In this document: positions 21,290 to 33,644 of the stretch, one piece after another
Numbering within the stretch: the stretch's first letter is position 1
How the letters are laid out: every line of letters starts with the position of its first letter
Assembly: GCF_028389875.1 (NCBI RefSeq)
Contig: NW_026907703.1
Coordinates: 186,001 to 250,000 of the forward strand
DNA: 64,000 nucleotides
Direction: 5' to 3'
Source: Rhea pennata
Taxonomy: Eukaryota; Chordata; Aves; Rheiformes; Rheidae
Position numbers and translations under genes: made by a program
Notes under the pieces: generated by a model
Seen by the model: the letters and a program-made list of their open reading frames with translations, nothing else
Databases searched by the model: none
Told to the model about the DNA's origin: nothing

Positions 21290-24200
21290 TTCAGAGATGC
21301 CACCCTTGTCCATCCCATGGAAGAGGTCTGTAAATCCAAGCTATCCCATCTCGCACAGGGCATCCTTCTCCCCATTTTCCCTGGAGGCCTCTGCTGAAGA
21401 ACTTGCACCCTGTTTGTGAAGGACTCCAGTCATGCAATTGATCCCACCACATCTCTGTAATTCTAACCATGTGGCACTCCTGTGACACCTTGTGCATCTC
21501 CACTTGCTTCTTGTTGCACCCCAGGCTGCATATGTTTGTGTATATCTGGGCTACAGAGCATCTGTACAGAGCTGGCTGAAGATTTGTCCCAAGAAACATG
21601 TCACCAAGAACCATATGTATGGAAAGGCTTTGACTGCAGGTGGTGACATCACAGCATGGATAGCAGGTAGTAGGTGAGGTTCCCGCTAAGAGAGCAGACC
21701 CTTCAGTGCCCAAGGCCAGGGAGAAACGGAGCTGGGCTGCCCAGTACTGACAGGGGAGGGATTGGCTGCCTAGCTGACTCTGTGGCACCTTGGTGCCTGT
21801 GACAGACTTGAACCAATCTGCAGGCAGGACAAAGTGCCACTCAAGAAGTCCCTGAGGCCTGATTTCAAAGTGCAGAGACTTGAATGGAGACCTTGGTGTG
21901 ATGTGCCTCCCATTTGTGGAGTATGCTTGGACGTAGACAGTAGAGACTGTACCTAAAAGCAGTAGTGGGATTCAGTTGTTTAGGCACATGGGGAAAACCC
22001 AAGATGCCCTGGGGCACTTGCCAGCAAAATCTCCAAGGGAGCATAATTTTCCTTAGGTCTCGAACTGTAACTACTAGAAACCTGTAGTTTTGCTGGACAT
22101 GCAACATCTGACATGGCCCTGCCAGCCTATTTCTATGTCATTAAATCAGGTGTCTGTACTGAATTACATGAGCTGTTTGTGTTTGTAACATTGGGATCTT
22201 CATATGTCTGAGCTTCAGAGTGAGTGGAGAACTAATTGTAGAAGGCATCTACTGTCGTTTGAGATGGTCAAGGAAATTCCCTACCTATCCCTTAGCTGAT
22301 GCTCCATAAGGATGTGGGTCTCCCAGTTGCTCCACCAGAGCAAACAGACAGTGCACAGGCCTGGTACACCAGTGTCACCAGGTGTTTGCATGTGAGCAGC
22401 TGACTGCCAGCCTTCATCTCCAGTGATTATAATGGAGCTTAGCCAACGTGCACCCATGCAGACATTCTCTGCTGTGCACCATTTCAGCTTGTGCAAGGGG
22501 AATCCCACCTCCTGTGTGTAAGTGGAGTTTACAGTAGGTAGTGAATTCTGCTGCAGCCCAGGGCCTTCTAAATGGGCATGCAATGACCAGCTTGTGTCAT
22601 CTGAATGAGAACCTGAAGCATGTCAATGCTCATGTCAAAGGGCTCCCTTCTTGTCCCCATCTAGGTATCCTCCCTCGTTAAGACACGGGAATATGGATTT
22701 CCAGGGTGGGATGTTTCCACCTCTTGTAGGTAACCATCCTCTGATGAAACAACTGACAAAGCTGTAACTGGTCTCTCTGTGTTGTTTAGAGAGGGACCAA
22801 AGGTGATCATTTTGCTTTACCTCCGCGAACATTTCGCAGGGGGAGGGAGCCCAAGGGACAGAGAAAGTCATGCCTTCAGCTGGGCCCCTGCTCCTGAGTG
22901 GGGCCAGGCTCCTGGGATGGAGGTAGCTCATGGCAACCTTGCAGCACTGCCCAGAGACAGCTGCGTGCAGGAGCAGCTCCTCTGCAAAGAACAGTAGGGC
23001 TCTGGGCACTGCCTGCTGCTGGTGACGTGAGATGAGACATGACAGAGAGGTAAAAGGCTGTGTGGAATGAGAGGACAGGGGAGAGCTCCTTGTAGGAGAA
23101 ATCTTCACAGCCCTTGACACAGTAAGTCTCTGGCTGCAGGGCAATGCTATGGAGGGTTCCTGGAGGGGTCTCTTAAAACTTTCACATCCCTCAAGGATCA
23201 CTCTGCTTTGTAGAGGAGAGCAGGATGCTTCAGAGCAGAGATCCCCTACCACACTGCCACAGCACAGGGCATGCTGCTACTTTCTCCCAAGGACGGCTGC
23301 AGGGCTGTGAAGCTGGGATATGCACCCAGGTGTGCCCAGCGCTGTGATTCAGAGCAGTGTCCCTGCACTGCAGGGAAGGTGAAGAAAAGGCTACTGAAAA
23401 AGGGAAGGAGGTTTCCTTCCAGGTCTTTCAGTTTCCTAATTTTGACAGGAAGAAAAAGGGAAAGTGTTTCCTCTTTTTGACAAGAAACTAGGATTCACAA
23501 GTCTTCACTTTCAGAGATCAACAGGTCTGTGAGAAAGATCATCAAAGCCCTTCAACTCCCCTTCCCCCTACAGCAGCACCAACTGTACCTCTATGGACTT
23601 CTCAGGGCTTTTGTGACCTACTCCTTAGGACCTGCATGCACAGAGATGCCCTTGGACAGTGCCCTGTGCTGGGAAGTTTCTGTAGGGCAGAACTGAGCAC
23701 ACACAGGGTCTGTGTGCACTGACAGGGGAAATACATCTGGACAGAGGAAGCTCCAGGCAGCAGGAACAGCTGCAGGCAGTAGAGATGGGCAGAGAATGAG
23801 AGGGAACTGTGAACAGAATCATCATGGGAGGATGGATTTGGCCAAGTGAAGGTCAGTCCCTCTGATGCAGACACCTTCCTCTGAGCAAGCCTCCAGTTTC
23901 TCCCCTCCCACTCAGAAGAGTCCCTGCCCTGACAGCCATGGGGTCCAGGGTATAAGCCCCCTCCTTTGCAGCCAGACCTCTGGCAGAGGAGAGGGGTATC
24001 TCTCTTGCCACGAGCCCATCTCACGCTGCCCCACAAAGGGGTGGAGATCCACTGCCCTGCCATGTTGCCGTCAGTGAGGTGGCATGCCCAGCCGGGCAAG
24101 GTGAAGCCTTGCCTGCCTTCCCATCTGCCTCTCTCCCCTTGCCTCCCTTGGCAGCAGGATCATGCTGTTGCTCCTTGTTTCCCCTCCATGATGCTCCTGT

Positions 24201-25120
24201 TCTTGCTTTTGGGCTTTCTGGGGTTGGGAATTTTCAGCTGCAGTTTAAACGATGATGCTGCAAGTCAGGAACAGAGGGGTCTGCTTGGGAGTGAGGTGTC
24301 CCCAGGCCCCTGCTAATCTGTGGAGCTCCAGAAAAAGGCATCTGTGGGGTTGGGAAATGAACTGACTCTCCCTTAAGGAGAGCCCATCTCCAGTCCTAAG
24401 AGTCCTTTGGCTGTTTCCCTGTAGTGTCCTGCCAGGCTACAAGCTGCCCTATAGAAAGGCTCTTCTGTCCTATATCATTGCTGTGATATCTGAGAGCCCC
24501 ATGCAGAAGGTGCAGAGATGCTGGGAGTATGGAGATGGTGGTGGGAGGCTGCAAATGAGCAGCTGAAAAGAGCCTTGTGTGTCCTTGGCTAGAAGGGGAG
24601 TGTGGAGAGCTCCCTCCGGTGCCTGGAGAAAGGGAGGAAAATTTGGAAACCTGCACTTTGTAACAGGATTCCTCTGCTCTCAGCAGGGGCTGGCTGCTTT
24701 TTAGAGCAACATCATCCTCCAACTCAAATGGGCAGGAGCACAGGAAGGCAGGGAATGAGACTAACAGACAGGCGAGATGTCCCCTCTCGGCACCAAGTGC
24801 CAGTGGATGTTTTCCTCTGAGGACTTGCAGGGGAAATGCCGAGGATTTCTGGTCTTAAGGAGCACTCTCCAGGGGTGACAGGGGCATCTCAAAGAAAATA
24901 AACAATATTAAGAAAATCCCTGAAACTCATTTCTGTAACCATCATTCTTGAGAAGTGATGTGAAGATGCTGAAAAGCCCTGCCACAAGACGAGTGGATTT
25001 CATTTGACAGAAACTGAGTGTCAGAGCTACTCACAAATAGAGATGCAATGTTAGATTTTTAATAACAAATGTAAATATTTATTAATTTCTTTTTATTTGT
25101 TTTGTTTTTTTTTAAAGTCT
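21290..25120. repeat. Arm 2 of inverted OR-locus duplication
   Basis: This is the reverse-complement counterpart of 3.4-6.76 kb (see that entry). It forms the 5' flank of the OR pseudogene at 25181. No gene was recognised. Open frames such as 22,635-23,252 (minus) overlap sequence that is frameshifted in the other arm, which argues against coding. A T-rich low-complexity patch lies at 25,050-25,118, immediately before the splice acceptor, and has no counterpart upstream of the intact OR. Confidence 0.7.
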
Positions 25121-25121
25121 C

Positions 25122-25156
25122 TCCTAACTTGTCCCTGTCTTTTCCTCCTTGGACAG
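25122..25156 (+). promoter_or_regulatory. Splice acceptor upstream of OR14 pseudogene
   Basis: A pyrimidine tract ends in 'cctccttggacag' with AG at 25,155-25,156, 24 bases before the ATG. It is the same sequence as the acceptor of the intact gene at 3419. It marks the 5' limit of the former coding exon. Confidence 0.55.
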
Positions 25157-25180
25157 CCCCCCCATGCCCAGTGGGAGCTG

Positions 25181-26079
25181 ATGTCCAACGGCAGCTCCTT
25201 CAATGAGTTCTTCCTTCTGGCATTCACAGACACACGAGAGCTGCAGCTCTTGCACTTCTCACTCTTCCTGGGCACCTACCTGGCTGCCCTCCTGGGCAAC
25301 GGCCTCATCATCACAGCAGTAACCTGCGACCACCACCTGCACACCCCCATGTACTTCTTCCTCCTCAGTCTCTCCGTTCTGGACCTTGGCACCATCTCTG
25401 TTACTGTCCCCAAATCCATGGTCAATTCCCTGTGGGACACCAGAGACATTTCCTACTTGGGATGTGCTGCTCAAGTCTTTTTCTTTATTTTCTTATGTTC
25501 AACCGCTATGTTGCCAACTGCAAACCCCTGCACTACAACATAATCATGGGCAGCAGAGCCTGTGTCAAAACGGCAGCAGCTGCCTGGGCCAGTGGTTTTC
25601 TCAATGCTCTCCTGCACACTGCCCACACATTTTCCATACCACTATGCGAAGGCAACACAATGGTCCAGTTCTGTGAAATCCCTCAGATCCTCAGGCTCTC
25701 CTGCTCTGACTCCTACCTTAGAGAAGTTGGGCTTATCATTATTACTGCCTGTTTAGGCTTAGGGTGTTTTGTTTTCATCGTGGTGTCCTATGTGCAGGTC
25801 TTCACTGCTGTGCTGAGGATGCCCTCTGAGCAGGGCCAGCACAAAGCCTTTTCCATGTGCCTCCCGCACCTGGCTGCGGTCTCCCTGTTTGTCAGCACAA
25901 CATTTTTTGCTCACTTGAAGCCACCCTCCCTCTCCTCCCCACCTCTGGATCTGGTGGTGGCTGTTCTGTACGTGGTGGTGCCTCCAACGGTGAACCCCCT
26001 CATCTACAGCATGAGGAACAATGAGCTCAAGGATGCCCTGAGGAAACTCATCCAATGGGTACAAGGTCAGCACCAATAA
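25181..26079 (+). pseudogene. OR14-like olfactory receptor pseudogene (frameshift in TM3)
   Basis: The first 105 codons read cleanly (MSNGSSFNEFF, GN in TM1, LHTPMYFF, Cys95 equivalent in LGCAAQ). After the residues FFFIFL (about 25,493) roughly 34 bases present in the intact paralogue are missing. This removes the end of TM3 and shifts the frame; translation would stop at 25,543. The other frame then continues with NRYVANCKPLHY, SY, KAFSMCLPHL and PPTVNPLIYSMRN to the stop at 26,077-26,079. One further Phe codon is lost in the second extracellular loop. The DRY-type motif is reduced to NRY, with its Met-Ala-Tyr replaced. It cannot make a functional seven-helix receptor. A sequencing error is unlikely given the size of the deletion. 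Confidence 0.9.
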
Positions 26080-27789
26080 CTGGCCCACGTGCATTCACTC
26101 ACTGCAATGTCTAGAGTCAAGGCTGTGTGTTGTGCATTTCTTTCTTGTCCCTTTTGCATCCATGTTAAAAACAAACAAAAAATTCAGTTCATGCTCCATC
26201 TCCCCAGAAATCTCTCATTTGAATTGGACCCAGAGACTATGTTGAAGCAGGAAGCCCGGCTTCTCTCTTCATCAGCACTGATGGAGGTGTTGTCCCAAAA
26301 CTGGGTGCTGTTACCCGGTGTGCAAGTAACACTGGGTCGAGATACTTGTTTATTTCATTTCTGCACAGAGATGGGTGCTAGGTGGTAGATCCACAAAGCT
26401 AGCACACCTTCTCCCTTTCTCTTTCTTTAGTTACACACACTTTTCAGGGAGTGCTTTATATATAATTTTTCTATGGTTATAGTTTTATTACATCACATAT
26501 TCACTTTGCATTTGTGCTTTAACATTCCTGTTCATTAGCTTAAGAAGCAGAGAAGAAGGCTGTAACATCATTATCATGTCATTTCCATCTCATTATTCAT
26601 TTAAGAGTGTGTAGTTTAGTATGTTAATAAGCCTTAATGAACTTCTAGGTTACTCTGGGTTGTACTGCTGTTTTTGTCTTGTCGACTCCTCACATTCTTC
26701 AAAATGTTGTGGTTTCCTCAAGATTATTCGACTGGAGCTGGTTGCCCTTTGCAAGACTGTTTTACGAGAGCCTCTCTCCCTTGTCCTTGAGTCTTGTTAA
26801 GTATTTGAGGGTTTCATCAGTATAACTCTAACAGAGGAACCTCACAGCCTGCAAGGCTGAGCTCGCTTGGATGCCCCCAGTGCAATGAGAGGAGTTTCCC
26901 TTTGCAGTGTCTCTTTTGGTAGTGACACCAAGGGAGCTCAGGGGCCCAGAGTCAGGCTCAGATAAATACCGATGAGGTGAGACCATGGGTCCTGTGTCCA
27001 TTAGGAGAGCTCAGCTCCACCACCCTGGGGCACTGCAGGGAGCACAGGGCAGGGGTGCAGGAATGGCCAGGCCAGCATGGATACTCTGACCAGGAGAAAG
27101 GTTCTCTGGGGAGCAGAGACGTCACAGCAAAATAGCAGGGCAGTGTTCAGAGACAGGAAAAGAGAAGGAGAACTTGATTCCTCTGTGTATCACCTTAGGG
27201 CAGGCAGCTCTGTCCCCAGGGCAGCAGAAGTTGCTGGAGGTGCCGCAAGGCCAGGGCTTTCATGCTGTTCACAGCAGCAAGGTGGGCATGGAGGGGCTTC
27301 AGGCAGACAAGGAGGAGGATCTGCTGGGCTCAAGAACAAGGGAGACAGTGACAGGCCTCACTGCAGGACCTCTTCCCCCTTGATGGGGAGCTGCTGCCCT
27401 TTTCCATGGGCCTGGCCTGAGTAACGCTGTGGGGCTTGGCTGTGCCTGGCCCCGCATCTCGCAAGTCCTGACCTGACCCTGTCCTTGTCCTGCTGACCTA
27501 ATTCCTCATCTCTACCTCGGTCCTGTCACCTCACTGTAGTCTAGAAAGCCTTGGCCAGGAAAGCTGCAACCCAAGCATGACACAGAGAACATTGTGGGTA
27601 TAAAAGTGACTACTGTATCCATGCAGAAACTCTTGCCTGACAGCCAATGTAAAGATGTGAGGAGAATTTCAGATTTGGCCCCCTACTCAGGTAACATTGA
27701 ACAGAGACTCTTCAGTGGATGGAAAAGCAAGGGCAAGTGCCTGGGCCTGATTATACAATGCACAGTCAGGAGAGAAGGTCCTTCTCTGA
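26080..27789. other. No recognised gene; AT-rich then GC-richer intergenic
   Basis: 26.4-26.8 kb is AT-rich without a recognisable element. 26,160-26,260 and 26,880-27,060 match, in inverted orientation, 49,430-49,500 and 49,200-49,400, so the stretch belongs to the second inverted duplication. Open frames at 27.1-27.4 kb are short and have no domain. Confidence 0.5.
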
Positions 27790-28059
27790 TACAACTCACC
27801 TGCTTATGAACCATTTGGGACAGGGTTCCTCCTACAGAGAAGATGCTGTTGGGAGCAGCAGGAGTGAGGCTGCTCCATGTGGAAAGGGAGCCAGGAGTCA
27901 AGGGTGCTGGCAAGGTAGTCAGGGAAGTGACCCACTGTCAAGAGGTGCTGTCCCGCACTGCCTGGACAAGAGGAGCAGAGCAGGTTTGGGGCTAATAATT
28001 GGCATCAGGTGCAGTCCAGCGATGGCCAGATAGGACTGGAGGGCTCCACCCAGCCCTGC

Positions 28060-28135
28060 TTTGTGTGGGAGGTCAGACTGGAGACCTCCAGAGGTCTCTT
28101 CCCATCAAAACTCTTCTGCAATTCTATGAATTCTT
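28060..28135 (+). mobile_element. CR1 3' tail remnant
   Basis: 'ggtcagactggagacctcca' followed by 'gaggtctcttcccatcaaaa' and 'caattctatgaattc' is the decayed last part of a CR1 3' UTR. The same remnant sits inverted at 47,800-47,870, so it was already there when the arms duplicated. Confidence 0.65.
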
Positions 28136-29779
28136 GCTCCTCTACCTCTGCATCAGCATGGGTGGCAGGGGGAGGAGAGCACCTAGGGCAGAGCAGACTG
28201 AGTCTGTTGGGAGAGTGTTGGGGGAAGATCCAAAGGTCCCAGGCTCAGACCTGGGCTTTGGAAAACTCCCTTACACCCCTGCTCCTAGAGGCTCTGTCTG
28301 TCTCTTCCACCCTCCATGTGTTCCCCTCCCATAGGCCAAGGTGGAGTCCAGGATTGCCTGGGGACTCTCTTCCCCATGGAGAGGAGAGAGAGGGCCTTCA
28401 CCAGCCCCACACTGCCTTTTCCACCACCAGCCTTTGCAGTTGCATGTGCCTAGGTCTGCTCTGTCCCCACAGTCACAGCTACACTGGAGCCCATGACAAT
28501 TCTGATGCTGCTGTCCTCAAGGAGGGATCTACCCCACAGCTGGGGCCTGGCCAGCTGCAAAGACATCAGCTGTCGAGTGTCCCAGCCATGCAGCTGAGGG
28601 CAGGGGTCTTCACCCCAATTTCCCTGCTCCTGCCTCTGCTCTCACCACCACTGCTGCTGTGCCCAAGTCAAGCCCTCCTGCCTGCAGACTACCTTGGGGC
28701 CTGAGGCAACTCCAGCTCCCTCCAGGGCTGTGCTGGAGACTTTCAGGAGCAGCCTGAGGTGGAACTGGCACCACCAGGGTGGGCTGGGACAGGGCAGCTC
28801 CCCTCTGTCATGCTGCAGCTGGGGCTGAGGTGGGGCTGGGTACAGCGTTTCCCTGGGGAGCTCCTGCAGGAACTGCTGTCGGGGATCCTCCACATCTGTC
28901 CTGCCACCAGCACCAGCACTCAGGGTGTGAGGGTTGAAGCACACAGAGGGTGGAAGGTGGCCAGGCTGCCTAGGGGGAGCATCAAGATTCTGTCTGCGCA
29001 TGCAGGGATGGAGTGAGGAAAGCCAGAGATCAGCTGGAGCTGCCACCAGAGACCTCACACACGGAAAGGGCTGGAGTATTATTAAATGACTCTGAAATGA
29101 TCCCCTAGAGTCTGGAGGGGGAGGGTGTCTGAGCATCCAGCCCCTGCCCAGCCTGGGCTATGCCCCACACGGGGGTCAGCAGAGAGCTGTACTCCAGGAT
29201 TTTCTGGGAAAAGAGGGGCCTTGCAAGGCTGGTATTTTCCCCTCTGTCAGGATACAGAGACCTGTGTGGGGCTGGTCTGGGACAATGGCCCTGTGGCAGC
29301 TCCCCCAGTGTGTCCATACAACACAGGGAACACCCTGGGCTCTTCTCTCTTGCACCTTCCATGTCCTGGTGCCTTTCCCAGGACACCTACATTTGCCCCA
29401 CAAGCACATGGCTCTGTGCTCCCACACTGTGCATTCACACACAGTAGCTGAATGGCAGCATTTTCCCTCTCCCATGACCGTGTGTGCTTGTGCCAGGCTC
29501 AGGTATTTGGTGTGCATCTCCTGGGGAAGGTAGCAGGCCAGGGAGGTTGCTAGAGATGGTGGACCTGTGGAGGACCTATGGCATGAGGATGGCACTTCCA
29601 TCTGTTTCCAAGCTGTCCTCGCAAACAGACTGTCTTTCTGCTGTGTCAGAAGTAGACACATAGAGTTCCACGGGACCTGCAAGACACCCCAGCTTCCAGG
29701 ACACAGGACACATTTCTTGTCAGAGCCAATTCCCAAATGGGGACTCACACCCAGGGAACACTGGCCTTGGATAGCCTCC

Positions 29780-31060
29780 TACCATGAGAGGATGGAGCTG
29801 GCCCCACAGGAGCCTTGGGGCTCAGGGCAGCCCCACCCCTGGGACTCAGGAGGCTGGGCTGCCACGTTGTCCCCTGAGCCAGATGGGACCCTCAGGCAGG
29901 GCTCTTGTGGCAGCCCCCACACTGTCCAGCCACCCTCACAGCCCAGGATCCACAGCTGTTGTTGTAGTTCACAGTCTTTATACAACACCTCAGGAAGGAG
30001 CTCCCAAAGCCCTTACCCTTGCTGGAGAGGTGCAGGAGCCTTGGGAAAAAGGAAATGGAATGCAAGTAGATGGTATCAGTCCAGGAGGCCTCCATCTGCC
30101 TTTCTTCCTTGCTCTCATCTTTCCCTCCATCCGGGGAGGAAGGATGGTCTTCCTATCTTTTCAACCCCAAAATTCTCTCCAACCTGTCCCTTGTTCATCT
30201 GCCTGTTGATGAGCAACATCAACGTGGCCTTGTTTCCTCCTGTCCCTGCTCCTTCCCATGGACCAGCTCTGAAGGGCAGTGGTGGAGCACCCAGGGCTCA
30301 CAGGGAAGTGAGGACACTGCTGTGGCATGGGAGAGACCACTCTGTGATGTGTCATGTCCCACTCTGACCTCAGTTTGTGTCATGTGGGGTGTCAGTAGGT
30401 CATCACCATGGAGATGGCACAGCCTGGGAGAGAGCACAGAGATTTCCCATCATGTTCTGGAAAGGAATCACGTCCCCTCATCTAAGTTATTTTCCAAAAA
30501 AATCTGATAAATCCTTCAGGAACATCACCAGATGGTGCCAAAAGCTGTGAAATATTTAAAATGAGGCACTGGAGAGGTCACTTTTGTGCTCCTGACCTGA
30601 CTGGTCTGCACTGGGTAGACCTGTGCAGGAATCTGGGCTTTGGGGGCTGGACTGAGGGTTGGTATTTTTCAAAGACCAGGATCAAAGTCATGTGGCATGC
30701 CACATGACAACATAAAGTGTGACCAGGTGCTGAGCTGCTTTGGTGAACCTCAAAACTGGTTTCTCCTGTGGGTGGCTGTTCTGTGTAGAATAAAAGGATG
30801 CAGGTCAATATGGGACAGGGTGCAAGCTTTGTCCTCGTTTTTAAAAGTGCTCAGCAAAGTTTCTTGCTCCGCGGTGCTTGAGAGGGAGAGGAGATGCCAG
30901 AAAAGAGCAAATATGCCCTTAATACACATCATCCACAGGGCTTTATCTGGGACCCTGGTCCATGCCAGTCTCCAAAGCCATGGGGGAGACCAGGAAGCAA
31001 ATCCGAGGAAATTTTCCCCTTTCCCATGAATACTGCCCAGCTTTCCTTCTGCTTGCATAG
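29780..31060 (-). repeat. Inverted partial copy C of the A/B segment
   Basis: The reverse complement of this stretch follows 11,410-12,745 (A) and 32,280-33,640 (B). For example, 30,135-30,330 carries the same text as the minus strand of 12,230-12,440, with 'ggaggaaggatg', 'cctctgcctgtt' and 'cagctctgaagggcag'. 30,870-31,030 mirrors 11,420-11,600. Divergence is greater than between A and B, so C is older. It sits head-to-head with B, separated by about 1.2 kb, which forms an imperfect palindrome centred near 31.7 kb. Confidence 0.8.
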
Positions 31061-31202
31061 ACACAAAGTAGACAGGGCAGAAAGCTAAAGGTGCAGGTCT
31101 GAGGATCACAGCATCATCTAGGTGGTGCCAAGGGCTGAATAAGGCACCCAAGGAAGTAAAGGAGTCCTTCCTTTTGCGGTGACCCGGAAAGGCCCACCTC
31201 TA

Positions 31203-31840
31203 TGAGCCAGCAATGTGCCCTTGTGGCCAGGAAGGCCAACGGTATCCTGGGGTGCATTAGGAAGACTGTTGCCAGCAGGTTGAGGGAGGTGATCCTGCCC
31301 CTCTACTCAGCCCTGGTGAGGCCTCATCTTGAGTACTGTGTCCCTAGTTCTGGGCTCCCCAGTACAAGAGAGACATGGGAACTTCTGGAAGAGTCCAGCA
31401 TAGGGCTACAAAGATGATTAAAGGACTGGAGCATCTCTCTTATGAAGGAAAGCTGTGACAGTTGGGCCTGTTTAACCTGGAGAAGAGAAGCCTGAGAGGG
31501 GATCTTATCACCGTCTATAAAGACCTTAAGGAAGGGTGTTTAGTGGATGGGGCTGGAATCTTCTCCGTGGTGCCAAGTGACAGGACAAGAGGCAATGGGC
31601 AAAAACTTAAACACAGGAAGTTCCACCTGAATATAAGGAAGAACTTCTTTATGGTGAGAGTGACGGAACACTGGAATAGATTGCCCAGAGCGGCTATGGA
31701 ATCTCCTTCTCTGGAGATATTCAAAAGGCACCTTGAGACAATCCTGTCCAACATGCTCTGGTTGACTTGCTTGAGCAGGAGGGTGGGACCAGAGGATCTC
31801 CAAAGGTCCTCTCCAATGTCAACCATTCTATGATTCTGTG
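31203..31840 (+). mobile_element. CR1 LINE 3' fragment inserted in copy B
   Basis: The CR1 ORF2 end and 3' UTR run from [20 protein letters not shown] (31,220) through RPHLEYCV (31,330) and [20 protein letters not shown] (31,668) to 'ccattctatgattctgtg' at 31,823-31,840. Copy A lacks it: there 'ccccatctctgacagtattc' (10,982-11,001) is uninterrupted. In B the left flank ends 'ccacctct' and the right flank begins 'atctctcacagtattc', consistent with a short target duplication around 'ctct'. It is a post-duplication insertion, or a precise absence in A. Confidence 0.93.
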
Positions 31841-33644
31841 ATCTCTCACAGTATTCAAGGGGGATGGAGCCTTCCTTCTGCAAGAGTCTCCCCAGGACAG
31901 TGCAAAGACGAGGAAGAGCAGGAAGGCTGGTTGTAGGGACATTCTCAAACTCCAGCAGCTGCAGAGATGGGAGCTGCTGCCATCGCAAACACCTAAATGA
32001 GCCAAAACGCAGGTCCTGAGGTGCAGCACTGTCTTACAAGCTCTGCACTGGAGCCTGGACAGCAACACTGCAGTCTGTGGGCATGTCCTCAGAAGCCCAG
32101 ACTCAAAAATGTGGAGGATTCAGGGAGCCTGAGCTGTACAGTCTCCCAGGAGAGGCAGGTGCGGTGGGAGATCCAGGCAGTACAGTTTCCCAGGAGAGGC
32201 AGGGCACCAGGGGGATGCAAGGTGTCAGGGGCTGTACCCAGGGGAGAAGCACTGCCCTGAGCTGATGCTGAAAAGCCTGGGGCCAACAGAGGTCCAAAGA
32301 TGAGAACTGCTTTCCCTAAGCTCAACTAGGAGGAAAACTGGACAAAATTCATGGGAAAGGGGAACACTTCCCCAGATTTGCCACCTGATCTCTCCTATGG
32401 CTTTGGAGCCTGGGAAGGATCAGCGTCCCTGGTAAAGCTCTCTGGATGATGTGTACTAAGGGCACGTTTGCTCTTTTGTGGCATCTCATCTCCACCTCAA
32501 GCACTGCAGACGAAAAGCTTTGCTGAGCACTTTTAAAAACAAAGAATCTGGTTTGGTGCTTCAGGGAGGAAGACCGCATCCTGTCCTATACTGTTCTACA
32601 TCCTACTTCTACAAAGAGAGTGACCCACAGTAGTTATCAGTTTTGAAGCTCACCAAAGCGAACCACAGAATAAACCAGTTTTGAAGCTCACTAAAAGCAT
32701 GTCAGTGCGTGGTCAGACTTTGTGCTGTCATGTGGATGCCATATGACTTTGATCCTGTCTTTGAAAGGTGTCAACCTCCAATCCAACCCCCAAGCCCCAG
32801 CTTCCTGCAGAGGTCTGCCCAGTGCAAAGACCTGTCCGTGCAGGATCGTAAAATGATCCCTCTAGTGCTTCATTTTAAATATTTCACATCCTTTGGCACC
32901 ATCTGGAGATGTTCCTGAAGGGTTTATTAGAAATTTTTGGAACTTAACTGGGGTGAGGGGAGGTGACTACTTTCCAGAATGTGAGGGGAAATCTCTCTGC
33001 TCTCTCCCTGGCTGTGCCATCTCCATGGCAATGACCTACTGAGCCCCAGGTGACATGAGCTGAGGTCACAGTGGGATGTGACACATCACAGGAAGGTCTC
33101 CCTGGTGACACAGTGATGTCCTCACTTCCCTGAGAGGCCCAGGCGCTGCTGGGCACTGCTGTCTCCCTCCCCACTGCTGCCCTTCAGAGCTGCTTCATGG
33201 CAAGCAACAGGGACAGGAGGCAGCGGGAACACATTGGGACTGCTCACTAACAGGCAGAGGAGCAGGGACATGTTGGAGAGGAGTTTTGGGTGACCAGACA
33301 GGAAGAGCATCCTTCCTCCCTGCATCGAGAGGTGAGCTGTGGGCAAGGGAGCAAGCCAGATGGAGGCTCCTGCACTGACACTATCAGCTTAGACTCCAGC
33401 TGTTTATTCCCAAGTCTCCTATGCTCTGCACCAAGGGTAAGGGCTTCAGGGGCTCCTTCCTGATATGTCACACAGAGACTGTTAACTGCAAAAATGGCTG
33501 TGGACCCTGATCTGTGGGGTGGCTGGACAGTGTGGGGGCTGCCACAAGAGCCCTGCCTGAGAGTGCTGCCTGGTTCAGGGCAGAATGTGGCAGCCAGGAC
33601 TGCTGGGTCCTGGGAATGGGGCTGCCCTGAGCCCCAAGGCTCCT

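Larger units (their letters stand above)
25181..29480. repeat. Inverted duplication, left arm (partner 46.5-50.43 kb)
   Basis: The OR pseudogene, its 3' flank and 27,790-29,480 recur as reverse complement at 49,617-50,424, 49,200-49,500 and 46,510-48,080 respectively. The order and relative orientation are kept, so this was one event followed by decay. Anchors are the 'agactatgttgaagcagg' text at about 26,237 (inverted near 49,450), the CR1 tail at 28,060 (inverted near 47,830), and 29,105-29,390 against 46,540-46,870. The loop between the arms is about 17 kb and contains copy B. Confidence 0.8.

Noticed and set aside
22635-23252. 205-codon minus-strand ORF upstream of the OR pseudogene
   Set aside because: The homologous stretch in the other arm (4.7-5.4 kb) is not open in the same frame, and no domain was seen.
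28009-28704. 231-codon plus-strand ORF spanning a CR1 tail remnant
   Set aside because: It reads through the decayed CR1 3' end and is not open in the paralogous arm.
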